Shown here in pieces: positions 35,301-47,219 of a stretch of DNA of 64,000 nucleotides. Below the pieces are notes generated by a model. The model was not told where the DNA came from. It saw only the letters and a program-made list of their open reading frames with translations, and ran no database searches. Each line of letters starts with the position of its first letter. Positions within the stretch are counted from its first letter, which is position 1. The stretch comes from Coffea arabica (taxonomy: Eukaryota; Streptophyta; Magnoliopsida; Gentianales; Rubiaceae). Location of the stretch: contig NC_092310.1 in the NCBI RefSeq assembly GCF_036785885.1, positions 682,001 through 746,000 on the forward strand, given 5' to 3'. The translations under genes and the position numbers were made by a program.

Positions 35301-38300
35301 AACTAATCTAACTCCAACACAAAGGACAATCATTATCTCCTTTGAATATTCATCACTTAAAGGTGATAATACCCACTAACCCAAGTATATTTGCATTTGG
35401 ATTTCTTCAACCCAAAAAAAAAGAACATATATGAAGGGGCTATCATGATAGCCAAATGGATGAATGCCTCCTCCATGGTGCTGGAATATAGAGATTTGAC
35501 TCTTGATGCACATCCCACAGGGTACTTTTAATGCAACAACTAAAGACTTCTGATTCTTCACTCGCTAACTCTTTTTTCAAATAAACTAATCTACTAAAAG
35601 CTAAAAGGCGCTAAAATAAAAAACAGATGAGGTAAAAGTTCTGCATCTCATCTGAAAATTTCACCATATTCCCAACAATTAGGAGTTGAAGAAGTCACGA
35701 GGCAAAACTTACCCACATAGGCATTAAATATGACGACAACTCGTCAAAGAAAGGCAAGAAAGAAGCCTTAAATGTCTTGATCATTGTTCCCAAGATTTCA
35801 CCAATCTGAACAACAATGATGAAGGAGATGATCAAACGATTACGGCAAAAGGTAATTTTGTGCCAATTACATCTCAACACAACCAAAGAAGGGAAAGACA
35901 AACCTGATCAAACACTTCCTCTTCTTGCTCGTTCTCCTCCTTGAGCAATTCTCCTTCTTCTGCATCAAAATCTTCAGCTTTAGCTCTCTCTGCTCGTTCT
36001 CTTTTTCTACTTGAGCTTGCTGTGATCACCAGTTTTATCTCCTCCACAATGCTTCGGACTTGGTTTTCATCAAGAAGGGGTCCAGAAATCTAAAAACAAA
36101 GTTAAAAAAGCAAATTACAGGCTCTTCTAAACTCTTAAGAGAGATTCAGACACCTCAAAAAAGAAACAAGAGAATCAATTCAGAAATAATCTCCACATGC
36201 AACCCCCTTTTCCCTCCCTATTTTTTCTTTTATCTGTTTCAACCTTCCTTTCAGCATTCTTATCTCTCCCATACAAGCAGACATAGAGAAGAATTACCAG
36301 TCGTGCTTGCTCTGATTTGTTATTTGACTAGGTCAACTACTTGCAATGACACAATTAATTACTCAACACCTAGCTGATTTAGATGCTAGGCCAAAAGCAG
36401 CAGCATCAAGTAAAATAGGACTTATATCCAAGTGTTTTCAAAATCTCATAGGACAAGATCTGAAGACGCATATAAGTAAAATGACAAGAAATGAAGGCAT
36501 AAGACACAGAAAAAAGCCATTCCAGCTCATGCAGATCAATCACGCAAGGAAACAGAAAGATGAATAGCAGCAAGTAATCACAATAACCAAAATGGAGAAA
36601 ATTTAAAAGTGATACTACAGCTAAGGACAGTTGCAATCAGGTATAACTGTTTATTCTACTAGCTGAAATCACAGGAAAAGATACATACGATAAGGAATCT
36701 ACTGCCAACTGCAAAAATCCAATGTAACATAAACATCAACAAGAACAAAGACCAACCTGGAGGCATTCATTCAGTGCATCCAACATATTTGCACAAATTT
36801 CCGTATCAGGCTCCTGCACAACTTGCAAAAAATACATCTCAGTATCCCACAAACGAAGCATTAGAGATATACAAGGATGTCGAAATAGAAGAATTTACAA
36901 CTAAAACCACCTTATGCAAAGCCTCCACCAAAGCTGGCACTATATAGTCAGATAACTGTTTGACATATGTTTCATTACGACCTGAAGCAATCCCTTTCTC
37001 CACAGCCAATTTTGCAGAGCGCAACAGCTCAGGCATGGCTGCAACAAATGATTACGTTTCAAAGAGCATGAAACTTTTAATTAGCAAAGCAACACAAGAA
37101 AATGGAAGGATAAATAGAACGCAAAATTTCGAATAACCATGAAATAACAATCTCTGACAGTAATTCATTTCACCTGAAACAGCGGCTTTCCTGACTTCCT
37201 CATGAAAATAAAATTTTAGAAGCGGAACTAAAGTTGGAGCAACCTGTTTAACAAAAAGACCAGTAAGAGCACCATTAGCACTGAACAGTTTCAACGGATA
37301 AAAACCTAAACTAAAACATTGAATACGTACCTGATCAATCCACGGGTAGAAACCTTCCTTCAGCTCATCAGCATAACAACATAGCATGTTACAAGCAGTA
37401 GCTTTCTCCTCTAGGACACTAGTCTTGATCCCTATCCTTTTGTCCCCAAGGGTAATGGTCTCCATACTACAAGATAAAAAAAACTGTGTGAGATCCAGAG
37501 CCTTCCAAGTAACAAAAAGCCTTAAGCAACTTTAAAAGACACCTTGAGAGTGCAATACCAATGAGAAAAAGCATTATAATTGCCAAGATTCCAAAGCAAG
37601 GTGCAAGTAGCAAACGCAAGTATTTATATTCATAACAGACCAACGAACGTAGGCAAGAACTGTCCATTCAAATACCTTGCAATAATTTAATCCCAAACAT
37701 GCCTTTGTTTGCCAGACTAATTAAGTAACCATAAAACATTTTTTAAAAAAAGGGACCGAAAAAGCCTCTTATTCACCAATCAAGCTGAGCAGCTGCTATT
37801 GAACTTTAGTTCGAAGTTTTCAAAAGCTTTCTGAGAGCACAAATATAAATCTCAAGACACTGAACTGACATCCTATGAGGAGTTAGAAGGCTTCTGTGGA
37901 GATTGCTTGATGTTTGACATGAAAAGTCAAGTTGGTTACACCATGGACACAAGTGGGTACAAATTGCTTTGCAAAAATGTAAATTTCCCAGCTCACACCA
38001 GATGAGTTACTTGGTAGCATATGACTTCAGACATCTTTAATAAACTAATTCTTTTAGCCGCTTGCAAGCCTCACTTTACACCCATAGGAGTAGCAACAAA
38101 AATGGTAGGTTGGCAGCTTCCAAAGGGTTAATAAAGTTAAGTCTGATGAGGCAAACTCAAACTAACACAACCATCCCAGGACCATGGTAAGTTCATATGG
38201 AAGAACTCATTTCTCTTTTCCTCCTGGAGCTGGGGTGAAGACAAACATCAAACCTAGACATGGTTCAAAAGAATCAACAATCTAACTTTGATAACATTCC

Positions 38301-41300
38301 ACACCTGAGTGCTACAATAAACTTCCCCAATCCAAACATAAGGGATCTTATGCAGCACAACTAGCAAACTACATTATGCTCTAATTCGAGCACTACCACT
38401 CAGATAGCAAAACCACGCAAGTTCATAAAAGCTCAATCACAAGAAATAAAGAACATTGACCACAACCAATGCCATCAGAGCTAGATGGACAAATAGATAG
38501 AAGAAAAAAATCACAAAGATCAAAATAAAAGCTACCTGCATTGACTGTAATTAACTAATGTTGAAAAAAAGAAAACAGAATTCAAAAATAATGTGAAAAT
38601 GATTCATCGTCAGGGTGAATTCCAAGAAGAATAAGACCTTTCATCATCAGATTCATCAATTTCGTTATCTGAATCTGCAGATGTTATGGTCACATCAGGC
38701 TTAAGTTGAGCTGATTGAAGCAAAGGAGGCATAACTACACTCATGTAAGGAAGAAAATCCTGCCCCAAGCACTTGCAAAGTCGGGCCCATGCCTGCCACA
38801 GAGTTATATGCTCATTAGCATTTGAACAAGCTCCAGCGTCTAAAACAGATTAAAGGGAGAGGGAGGATGGTAACATACTTGAAGCATGTAGCTAGTAGTT
38901 GGATCATCAGTCTCCATTTGAGATCCTTGCAGAGACATCAGCACTTCCATAACCTTTGCATAATGGAAGATTCAGATGTTATGTTATGTCATGATCATTG
39001 AATCAGTTAAAGATAACCCAAATTACATTCCAAAAGATAGTTCAGAAAGCAGCTACAATGACAGCCTCATCTCATTTTTGACAGGCCAAAGAGTAACAAA
39101 AGTGTAATCAAATTTCAATTCAAAGAAAAAAAAAATCAAGTGATAGCACTAGTCATAATTAATAACCTGTTCAGTAACATGCGAATTTACCAAGATGCCA
39201 GATAAAAGCAACACAATTGTTGCAATACATTCCTAATATTTTATTTACCTGCTTAGCATCATCTCTAAACTTCTCTTTTCCAACAGCCATCCCAACTAAG
39301 CTTATGCACTCCATGGCTTTGGCACGAAGCATGCGATTTGACTTGTCGGTGGCATTAACCAATATGGCTTTCAAGTAAGGCATGACTGCATCATAGTATT
39401 TTTGGAAATGCTCCTGTAATTACGCACATTCATCAGACTGCAAAGCAGAAATACTACCAAATCAATGTTCAATTGTAAAAGAAATGATCTTAAGATATGT
39501 CTACCTGTGATGAATCAGCAACTGAAGCTAAGGCGGTTAAGGCCCCTTCTTGCACCATTTGTTTTCCATTCTACATTTCAGATAAGAACAAAATAACCAA
39601 AAAATAAATCTTAATATTTTTGTCAAAGTTCTTTTCTAAGCACCAATGAGAACCTTTTTCGCCCTCATACCTGCAGAAGTACGAGCAATTTACTGACAAT
39701 ACCATCCAAGTAAGGTGTTAAAATTTCTGGAGTGCAGTTTTCACTGAAATTGAGCACTGCTGAAGCAGCATGTGCCTGCAAAATTCCCAAACAAACATAT
39801 TGGAAATACAGCAGCTGTACAAACATCACTTTGATACATTAATTCGAGTATTAAGCAGTAACTCAAGTAGAATCAAAGCTTTCATCACATGCTTAAATGT
39901 CATACGCGAAAAGAGGAAATTCAGAAGAGCTAAAAAAGGTATTTCCTTTGACATGCTATTCAAGATCCTACAACTTATAATTGCGAGGTATAAATATTCC
40001 ATTCTAGCATTCAAATAAGTGGTTCAAAGTACAAATATTCAAGATCCTACAACTTATAATTGCAAGGCATAAATATTCCATTCTAGCAAGCAAATAAATG
40101 TTCAAAGTAGCTTGGATCTCAGGGACCTAAAAACATATGCGAACATCATAATATCTCGAGAATATGTACAATTCTAAGAGAGCCAAAGCTTAAAAAAAGA
40201 CGTTTAATTAAAAAACAACTAATAAAGCAAATATCATAGCTGCATGAAGATGTAGAACCATCAAACACTGAAGCATTGACATGGCTAGACCCAAAGGTCA
40301 CCAAATAAATAGCAAATGCTCCGGAACCAACATTACCCCCCAAGAACAACTTGCATTGTCTAAAAGGAATGATAAAATACATATTATCAAACCTGCACTC
40401 TGGGATTATGGAAATCATCCATGGCTGCTGCTAGCGCAGGCAGTACACGTTGATGATACTGAACTTGCAAATCTGGGCCTAAATCAGTTGACAGCTGGCC
40501 AATTGCATTGATAGCTGCCCATCTCACCCGAGGGTGAGGATCTTGGAATGAATTCAAGACCATATTCAGTACATCCCCCAAATTCTTAATCATAACCTGC
40601 AATGTAAAGAAAAAATGTCAAATCGGAGAAGAATTCCATACCCTTCCCGCTGCATAGCAGCTGGTAATACATGAACAGAATGCAGAATTAATCTAAATGA
40701 TACACAAACAAAGCTGTCGATAAAGGTCAAATTTTTAAACAGTGCAATTAACGGCTGCAAGAACAAAAGTTCGCCTTAAGAAAAAGAATACAAAATCACA
40801 CGTCTAAGCAATTACTAACTAATAAAACAAATCATTCGTGTTGGTGATTGTGCAAGGCGACAACAAATAAGGGGCCAAGAACAATGTACGCATCAACATC
40901 TCAATTAGCAAATACCACCCAACAACTGAAAAATAAGCAAGCTACATATTCAGCCTTCTAAAGTAAGTAGACAGCACTACATGAACTCACTCACAAGGTC
41001 TTACCTTCGAGCAGCCCTCAGCAATTTGGGCAAGAGCAATAAGTGCAGCATGATGCTTCTGCCATTCAGGAGCAGCCAAATATACCGGCAACTGCTCAGA
41101 AGCAACGGGGACGATAGTATTTCCACCCAGCGCAATTGATAGCCTATCCAAACACTCCTGTCCAACGCTATAGTTACTGGTCTCCCCAGCATCCTCATTC
41201 TCTGCGTCCGCGGTGTGCCAAGCTGGATCGTCCTCAACATCCAACAGCATCTTCATCAAAATGGCAAACAACCTGCTAATAAACTGTGGCAACTTCCTCA

Positions 41301-42234
41301 TCATCCCCGGAGCTCTTTCCCTGGCCTCAGCCAAAGTAATCACGAATTCAATCGCCAAATGCCTCGTACCCTCTTCCAAGGTCTCGGCCTCGGCAATCTG
41401 CAACATGGATCCCACAACATCCACCAACTGCCTCCTCAAAAACCTGGGCTCGGTCCCAGCTAACTCGATCAACAACTCCAGCGCCTCTTGAGCAGTAGCC
41501 TCCTGCGCCCCGTTCAAAGCCTCGGTCAACGTTCTCATCATGGCAGGGAGTAAATCCTGAAACCTGTCCCGATCACTAGCGCTGTTCAAGCACTGGATGA
41601 AATTAATCACAGCGCTCAACGCCGCAATCCTCACATCCGAACTGGCCGAATGATTCAAAACCTGCAGAAAAACGGCGTGCAAGTCCTTGATATACGGAAC
41701 GAGCGTGTCCCCTATGTACTGGGCGAGTTGGGAGAAGATCAAAAAGGCGGACTCCTGCAATTTCGCGTCGCTGGAGGTGACGCATTGAAACATGAATGGC
41801 AAAATCTCGGGCCATTCGTTATCCGGTAGAATCGACGAGGCCAATTCGGAAATCGTGTCGCACAACTTCTTAATTATGCTCTTAGAATTCTCGTTCTGAA
41901 TCGAGGTCAGGAGCACGGACTTGATGGCGGATTGAGTGGCGGGGGAAAGGCGGGGCCAGATGTAGGAGTCGTCCCGAGTGAGTTGCTTGCGGAGGAGAAT
42001 AGCGGACATGGCTCGGGCCTCGACGTGGTGAGAAGAAGAGAGAAGCTGGGCGAGTTTGAGAGCGAGGGAGTTGGGATCGGTCTGCTTGATGAGATTGAAG
42101 ATTGACTCGGCCTGGGATCGTTGCTCGTTGGAGGAGGACATGAGGTGGGAGATTAGGGTTTCGAAGGGGGCAGGGTCTTGGCCGAGAATCGCGGCGAGTT
42201 GGGCCTGCTGCATCTGAGTTGACTCGGCAGCCAT
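32354..42234 (-). CDS. Importin beta-3 (importin-5/RanBP5 family), IMB3/KETCH1 type
   Basis: Karyopherin carrying cargo through nuclear pores under Ran-GTP control. Twenty exons: 42234-41005, 40596-40393, 39775-39671, 39570-39505, 39413-39249, 38953-38879, 38792-38638, 37466-37331, 37243-37174, 37038-36911, 36813-36757, 36089-35904, 35805-35713, 35017-34932, 34844-34778, 34605-34539, 34433-34297, 33714-33623, 33505-33439, 32518-32354. They sum to 3351 bp, 1116 residues, the length I recall for Arabidopsis At5g19820 (EMB2734/KETCH1, reported to import HYL1). HEAT helices run throughout; the N-terminal importin region includes [12 protein letters not shown] and [11 protein letters not shown] charged, acidic insert lies at about 798-859 ([14 protein letters not shown], then KEENEQEEE). 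The intron after exon 18 has a GC donor. A telo-box precedes the ATG. Confidence 0.97.
39961..40109. repeat. Intronic tandem duplication of about 79 bp
   Basis: CAAGATCCTACAACTTATAA followed by TAAATATTCCATTCTAGCA occurs at 39961 and again at 40040, in the importin intron between 39776 and 40392. A few mismatches separate the copies. It does not touch splice sites. Confidence 0.85.
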
Positions 42235-42250
42235 GGCTCTGCGGAACGAG

Positions 42251-42260
42251 TTAGGGTTTT
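42251..42260 (-). promoter_or_regulatory. Telo-box in the importin 5' leader
   Basis: AAAACCCTAA on the minus strand, about 17 bp before the importin ATG. Telo-boxes (AAACCCTA) are enriched near the starts of plant genes active in dividing cells. The role here is inferred from that. Confidence 0.5.
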
Positions 42261-42700
42261 TGGGGCAGTGGGGGGTGCAGTTGGTGATGATTGAATGGAA
42301 CGAGAGAATTATGAGTAAGAAATGTGCGGTGTTTTGTGTGAAGTTGAGTGCGTGTTTTGGTGCGCGTGTGTGTGTGAGTGAGTGGAGGCGCGCTCTGTCG
42401 TTTTTGTGTTCCTCTTTTTGTTAAATATTTTTTTGGGGCGTTCGATTGGATTGCACACACTCACACACTCGAATGGGTGCCTATAAGCATGAATTTATAG
42501 GCGGGGCAAATGTGAGCGCGCGCTCGTTTCAGCTTCGGAGGAAGGGAGGGAGACATTTGTGCCTTGTTTGTTTGTTGTTAAGTAGAAAGAAAGAAAGAAT
42601 TAGAGATTAGAGCCACCCACCGGTATGCTGCTACTCCCACTATTCATATTCATCAAGGAGGGTTTATGCTTTGATTGATTGATTGCTTTCCATTTGATAC
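42261..42700 (-). promoter_or_regulatory. Importin 5' leader and promoter region
   Basis: Contains a GTGTGTGTGAGTGAG run (about 42365-42384) and CACACACTCACACACTCG (about 42451-42470) on the + strand. The minus strand reads CTATAAATTC at about 42491-42500, a possible TATA box about 260 bp before the ATG. The transcription start is not certain. Confidence 0.4.
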
Positions 42701-43510
42701 ACTATTTGATTTTTCTTATGTTTTCGTTCTTGATTTCCATTTTATTCTAAAATTTATTTAGATGGAAAAAAAGATTTACGCACTGTTTGGATTGAATGAA
42801 AGGGAAGAAAAGAAAACACATAATATATTTTTTAGAAAATTTTGAAATTTTCATTCATTTTGATATCCCTTCTCTCTATCTCTGTCCACTTTTAGATTAA
42901 AAAGTAGGCTAACAAAAAATAATTGAATCTTATCCCCTCTTTTCCCTCCTCAAAAACCAATTTAAACCATCAAAGGCCTTTATCCCTCCGTTTCCTCTTC
43001 TTTTCCATTTGATACACTATTTGATTTTCTTTTTCATTATTGATTTCTATTTTTTTCTAAAATTCATTTAGATGGAAAAAAAAGATTTAGGCACCGTTTG
43101 GATTGAATGAAAATGAAGGAAAGGAAATGAGAGGACTCTAATGGAAAAGAAAGGAAAGGAGAGAAGAGGAAATTTGAGTCAATCTATCTTTGTTTGAATT
43201 TAAGAAGGAAAGGAAAATGGAATTATGATGCATTAGTTGCAATTTTTATCCATAATTTAAAAGTCTAATTTATAATAACATAACAGATGTTTGTAGAAAA
43301 ATTTTGAAATTTTTGTTAATCTAGGTGTCTCATTCTCTCTGTTTTTGTCCCCTTTTGATGAAAAAGTTGGCGGATAAAAGATAACTGAATCTTATCTCTC
43401 TTTTTCCCTTCTCAAACACCAAACCAAACCAAACCAAATGTCAAAAACCTTTTATCCCTCCGTTTCCTTTTCTCTCCCTTCCATTCTTGCAAAACAAATA
43501 ATGCCTTTAG
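42701..43510. repeat. Direct repeat of about 100 bp, period about 315 bp
   Basis: TATTTGATTTT, ATTTAGATGGAAAAAAAGATTTA and CACTGTTTGGATTGAATGAAA (42701-42800) recur at about 43018-43115. The flanking segments also match: AAATTTTGAAATTTT, then CTCTCT, and TATCCCTCCGTTTCC at 42982 and 43454. The whole looks like two tandem copies of a MITE of the GTTTGGATTGAATGAAA type. Confidence 0.65.
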
Positions 43511-43744
43511 GATTGGAAAGAAAGGATTTGATTAAATGAGTGTGAAGCTTTAAAAAGATGAGAGGAGATAAAGTAGGGGGGAAATCGATAATGGTGGGGC
43601 TAAACAAAGGGCATGGGTGGAAAGATTCAAGTTTAGATGTGATTTTGCGTCATTGGGTGTCATGTAGAAGAAGTGGTAGACTAGTAGTATTGTGCGGATA
43701 TGGAATTTTAGTAACAAAAGAAGAACTAAGTCCCTTTTTTATAA

Positions 43745-44000
43745 CTCGGTTCAGTATTTAAATTTAATATATTCAAATTTTAACATATTCAAGTTGTTTG
43801 ATAATAAAAAATTAAATATCTGAAGTAATTAAGTGACACTGAATTTTCTGGACAAAATTTGCTCTCAAAAATTAAGTGATAAATTATTCACTTATTATTG
43901 AATGTGACATATACTTAAGTGTATTAGATTTAATATTGAACAATTCAATAATTTAATAAATTCAGACTTTACACGTCAAATTTCATATTTTAGACTTTAG
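43745..44000 (-). mobile_element. Copy of the GTTTGATAA-family element, minus orientation
   Basis: On the minus strand this segment aligns by eye with the interior of 46153-46461: shared AACATATTCA, GTTTGATAA, TTAAGTG, AATTTTCT, TGATAAATTATT and CAATAATTTAAT in one order. The ends are less clear, so the limits are approximate. Confidence 0.5.
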
Positions 44001-44627
44001 TTTTATCAATCACATCATCTTGAGAAGAGTCTAAAATTTTGTAGTATATATACTACTGACAAGTAAGAGTATTTAGTACTTTTGGAACAATAGAAGGCTT
44101 TTATTTTTATTAGCAAAAAGTCCTTTCTATCTTTTCCAAGTTAAGGAATCAAAAAAGCTATTGAGCCTAGTCCAATTAGCTAATGCAATAGTATATAATG
44201 TTGCAATGAAATTCAACATTAGGCGGGATTTGGCCATTTGGGTCCTTTTTCATTTTTTGGGGTGAGGGGTAAGCTGGCTGAGCTTCTCATTAGGGACAAT
44301 AATAAATTGGAGGGTATCCCTGCATCATTTCATGTGGGTACAAGGTAGCCTTTATGGTCCAGAATCCCAAGTGGCACAGGGCTTTGTTGGGCTGGAATTG
44401 GAGGGAAATGTTCTCACTGTCTTTTGTTGCCTTTTGAAAGGAGAAACTGAAATAATAAAAAATATTTTTTACATTTTACCATAAACACATTTTTTAATTT
44501 CATATACATCAATAAAGTATAATATCCATCCAAACCGATATACATCAACAAAGTATAATATCCATCCAAACCGACTCTAGACCGTTGAAAGATGTCATTT
44601 ATTAATTTCTAAAATCCACTCACTTAC

Positions 44628-44797
44628 GGGTTTGTTTGGATTGAGCATTATTTTCCAAATTTTATTTGCTTACATCATCATTACAATTTCCAACACACCT
44701 TTTTATTTTCTCAATTATCTTTTTATCTCACATAAATCACATCATAAAAAGTGTTACAGTAAAAATATCCCAAATAATTTACAATCCAAACAAACCC
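44628..44797. mobile_element. 170-bp MITE with perfect 15-bp TIRs
   Basis: It opens GGGTTTGTTTGGATT and closes AATCCAAACAAACCC, exact inverted copies. The interior holds the family features TTTTTATCTCACATAAATCA and GTGTTACAGTAAAAA. This is the best-preserved member of the TTTGGATTG family in the window. Confidence 0.8.
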
Positions 44798-45395
44798 GGT
44801 CCGTTTCATTGTCTCATCCAATCAAATTGAAATTCAATACACTACTTATCAGTAATACTCCTTGTTTGCACCATTGAAAGTGTTTATTGATTTGTTTTTT
44901 ATGAAGATCAAGTGCACAAAGACAATATCAATAATGTTCTCATTGATTGACTTTTAAAAATCTATAAAACCTAAAATTTTATACTTTTGGCATTGACAAG
45001 AATGATTAAAAACCAACCATAATGAATGACGTGGTTTCCAACAAAAGAAACTTTTCACCTATCAAATTTTACCCTACTAAATAAACAACTATCTTGGTTT
45101 CAATGCAATTATTCTCTTCTCAGCTCCAAAAACATTAAAAATGTATACAATAACCCAAGCTCCAAATGATTGTCACTCATTTTCCTTTTTTGTGACAGTA
45201 GTATACAACAACTCTTGCTAAATTCTCTTTTCTTTTATGCTCAACATCTGAAGTAGACTCATGAGTACACTTGGGGATGACAATGGAAGTGTGCCAACCC
45301 TAAAACCCTTTTGATCACTATAAAGAATAAGAGCATAGTTTCGTTGTAGCTGGTTTTTTTTTTTTTTGGCCTCCATTCAACCCAGAAAAAATATA

Positions 45396-45724
45396 CTCCC
45401 TCCGTCCCATTTTGATAGTTCTGGTTCATTTTTCACACAGTTTAATAAAAAGTAGTTAACTTTGTTGGAACAATCAATTTAGGTAGCTATTTTCCTAAAA
45501 TACCCTCACATTAATTAGAGTACAACTTTATGGGAACTTGAATTGATGGTAAAAAAAGAATCAACTCTCATTAAATGGGGTAGGTTTATAGTAACAACAA
45601 CTTACATTGAATAAGGGTATTTTAGGAAAATTAAAATACAACTACATTCTTTAATTGGAAAGTGGGCTACAATTTGGGACAGACGAAAAAAGAAAACAGG
45701 ACTATCAAAGTGAGACAGATGGAG
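45396..45724. mobile_element. Stowaway-like MITE, full-length copy
   Basis: Bounded by TA dinucleotides, with CTCCCTCCGTCCCATTTTGATAG at the left and CTATCAAAGTGAGACAGATGGAG at the right. The interior is non-coding and is the inverse of the element at 767-1193 (shared AATGGGGTAGGTTTATAGTA, TACATTGAATAAGG). Confidence 0.85.
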
Positions 45725-46152
45725 TACTATTTTTTTTAAAAAAATTGTATTCTAGGGTTAGCACGCTCAAGGATATGGCTTAAAAAATTGTAAACCAAGG
45801 TTAAATGCAGCTAGTGATCCTAATCTCAATTAATAGCGTTGCATGTATTAGCTCAATAATCAGAAGTGAAGGTTTTGCTATACTAACACTTTCTTGCTGT
45901 ACAGCAACAAACCAACAACATATCCATAATGGCTAATTACACTTCACCCTCTTATAATTCAATACGCAGCCTTGACCGCGTTAATTAACATATGTTGTTA
46001 ATATTTATGATCACTAGCATGGGACTCTAGACACTTAATTGCCAGGTCAATGCCTTCTTGTTTTCCAACAATTTTTATACGTAGACTAAAAGCTTATTGT
46101 GAGTTGTCTCATTTCATTTTCTCTTTAATGGAACTCGAGTGATATTAACACT

Positions 46153-46461
46153 TAGGGTGCGTTTGATAAAACTAAAGTTTGAAATCGAAAATTTGAATCA
46201 ATTAAATTATTGAATTATTAAATATTATATCTAATACATTTAAGTGCATATCACATTTAGTGATAAATAAATAATTTATCATTTAATTTTGAAAACAAAT
46301 TTTACCTAGAAAATTTAGTGCTACTTAATTAATTCAGATGTTCAATTTTTGATTATCAAACAGTCTGAATATGTTAAAATCTGGTTATCAAACAATCTGA
46401 ATATGTTAAAATCTAAATCTATTAAGTTAAAGTATTGAATTAGATTATCAAACAGGGTCTA
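46153..46461. mobile_element. MITE with GTTTGATAA inverted ends
   Basis: The left border GGGTGCGTTTGATAA and right border TTATCAAACAGGGTC (approximate) are inverted copies. A 30-bp internal duplication (TTATCAAACARTCTGAATATG) is visible at about 46345-46410. No coding potential. It lies in the spacer 3' of NDUFAF7. Confidence 0.65.
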
Positions 46462-47219
46462 ACTACACTGCATTGTTTTGGTTGCAAACTGACATATGGT
46501 TCAAAATTATGCGTAAAATGAGTCAAAAAGGAAGAGAAAAGTAGTACAATTCGCAATTGAACATGTGCGGTCCTATTTCATCCCTCACAAGTCACAACTG
46601 GTAATTAATGAGTTGAAATGATACCTACTAATTCCCAACTACGAGTTGTAAGCCTCTTCAGAGGGTAAAGTCTGGTTAATCTCTGTCAAAACAGAGAACA
46701 CCATCCCATTTTAGATACCTTACTAACTGGCCCTATGCTGACTTCTAAAAGAGCATATAACTAGGACGTTCATTGTGGGGGGTCAAAAATCCAAGATTGA
46801 ACAGTCACTCTGAAGACAATACGAACACCTAATTAACATCTATACTGAGTCTGTTTAAGAAAAGCTTTGTTTTCAATGGTATAAGCTGCTATTTATCTTC
46901 GGAACCCAAAACTTCCCTGAAATGAAGCTGCACAATCTTGTAGAATCTGCTATTTGAACCATTTACCAGTGAAGCTCTTGTGCAATCAGCTCTCCATGGA
47001 GATGTTACCCTAGACAGCACACCTCCTTGATCAATATGCTCTTGATAACCCAGCAGGAAACAGCATTCTGATTTCTGAAAGAAATGCAGGGAAGAACTAA
47101 CATGGATAGAACCCTGACCTTCAAATATGACTAGCATCCTGGCGTGGGTCATTGAATTACAGACAAATCCGTGGTAGCATATTCTAAGTTGAAGAGTTGA
47201 GTATTCCAGCTAAGCGTAT
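46462..47219. other. 3' flank of NDUFAF7, no separate gene
   Basis: The part nearest 47219 is expected to be NDUFAF7 3' untranslated sequence. An 87-codon minus-strand frame at 46889-47152 has no codon bias or similarity that I recognise. Confidence 0.5.

Noticed and set aside
46889-47152. 87-codon frame after NDUFAF7
   Set aside because: It lies in the NDUFAF7 3' flank, and the family's usual C-terminus is already complete at 47220.
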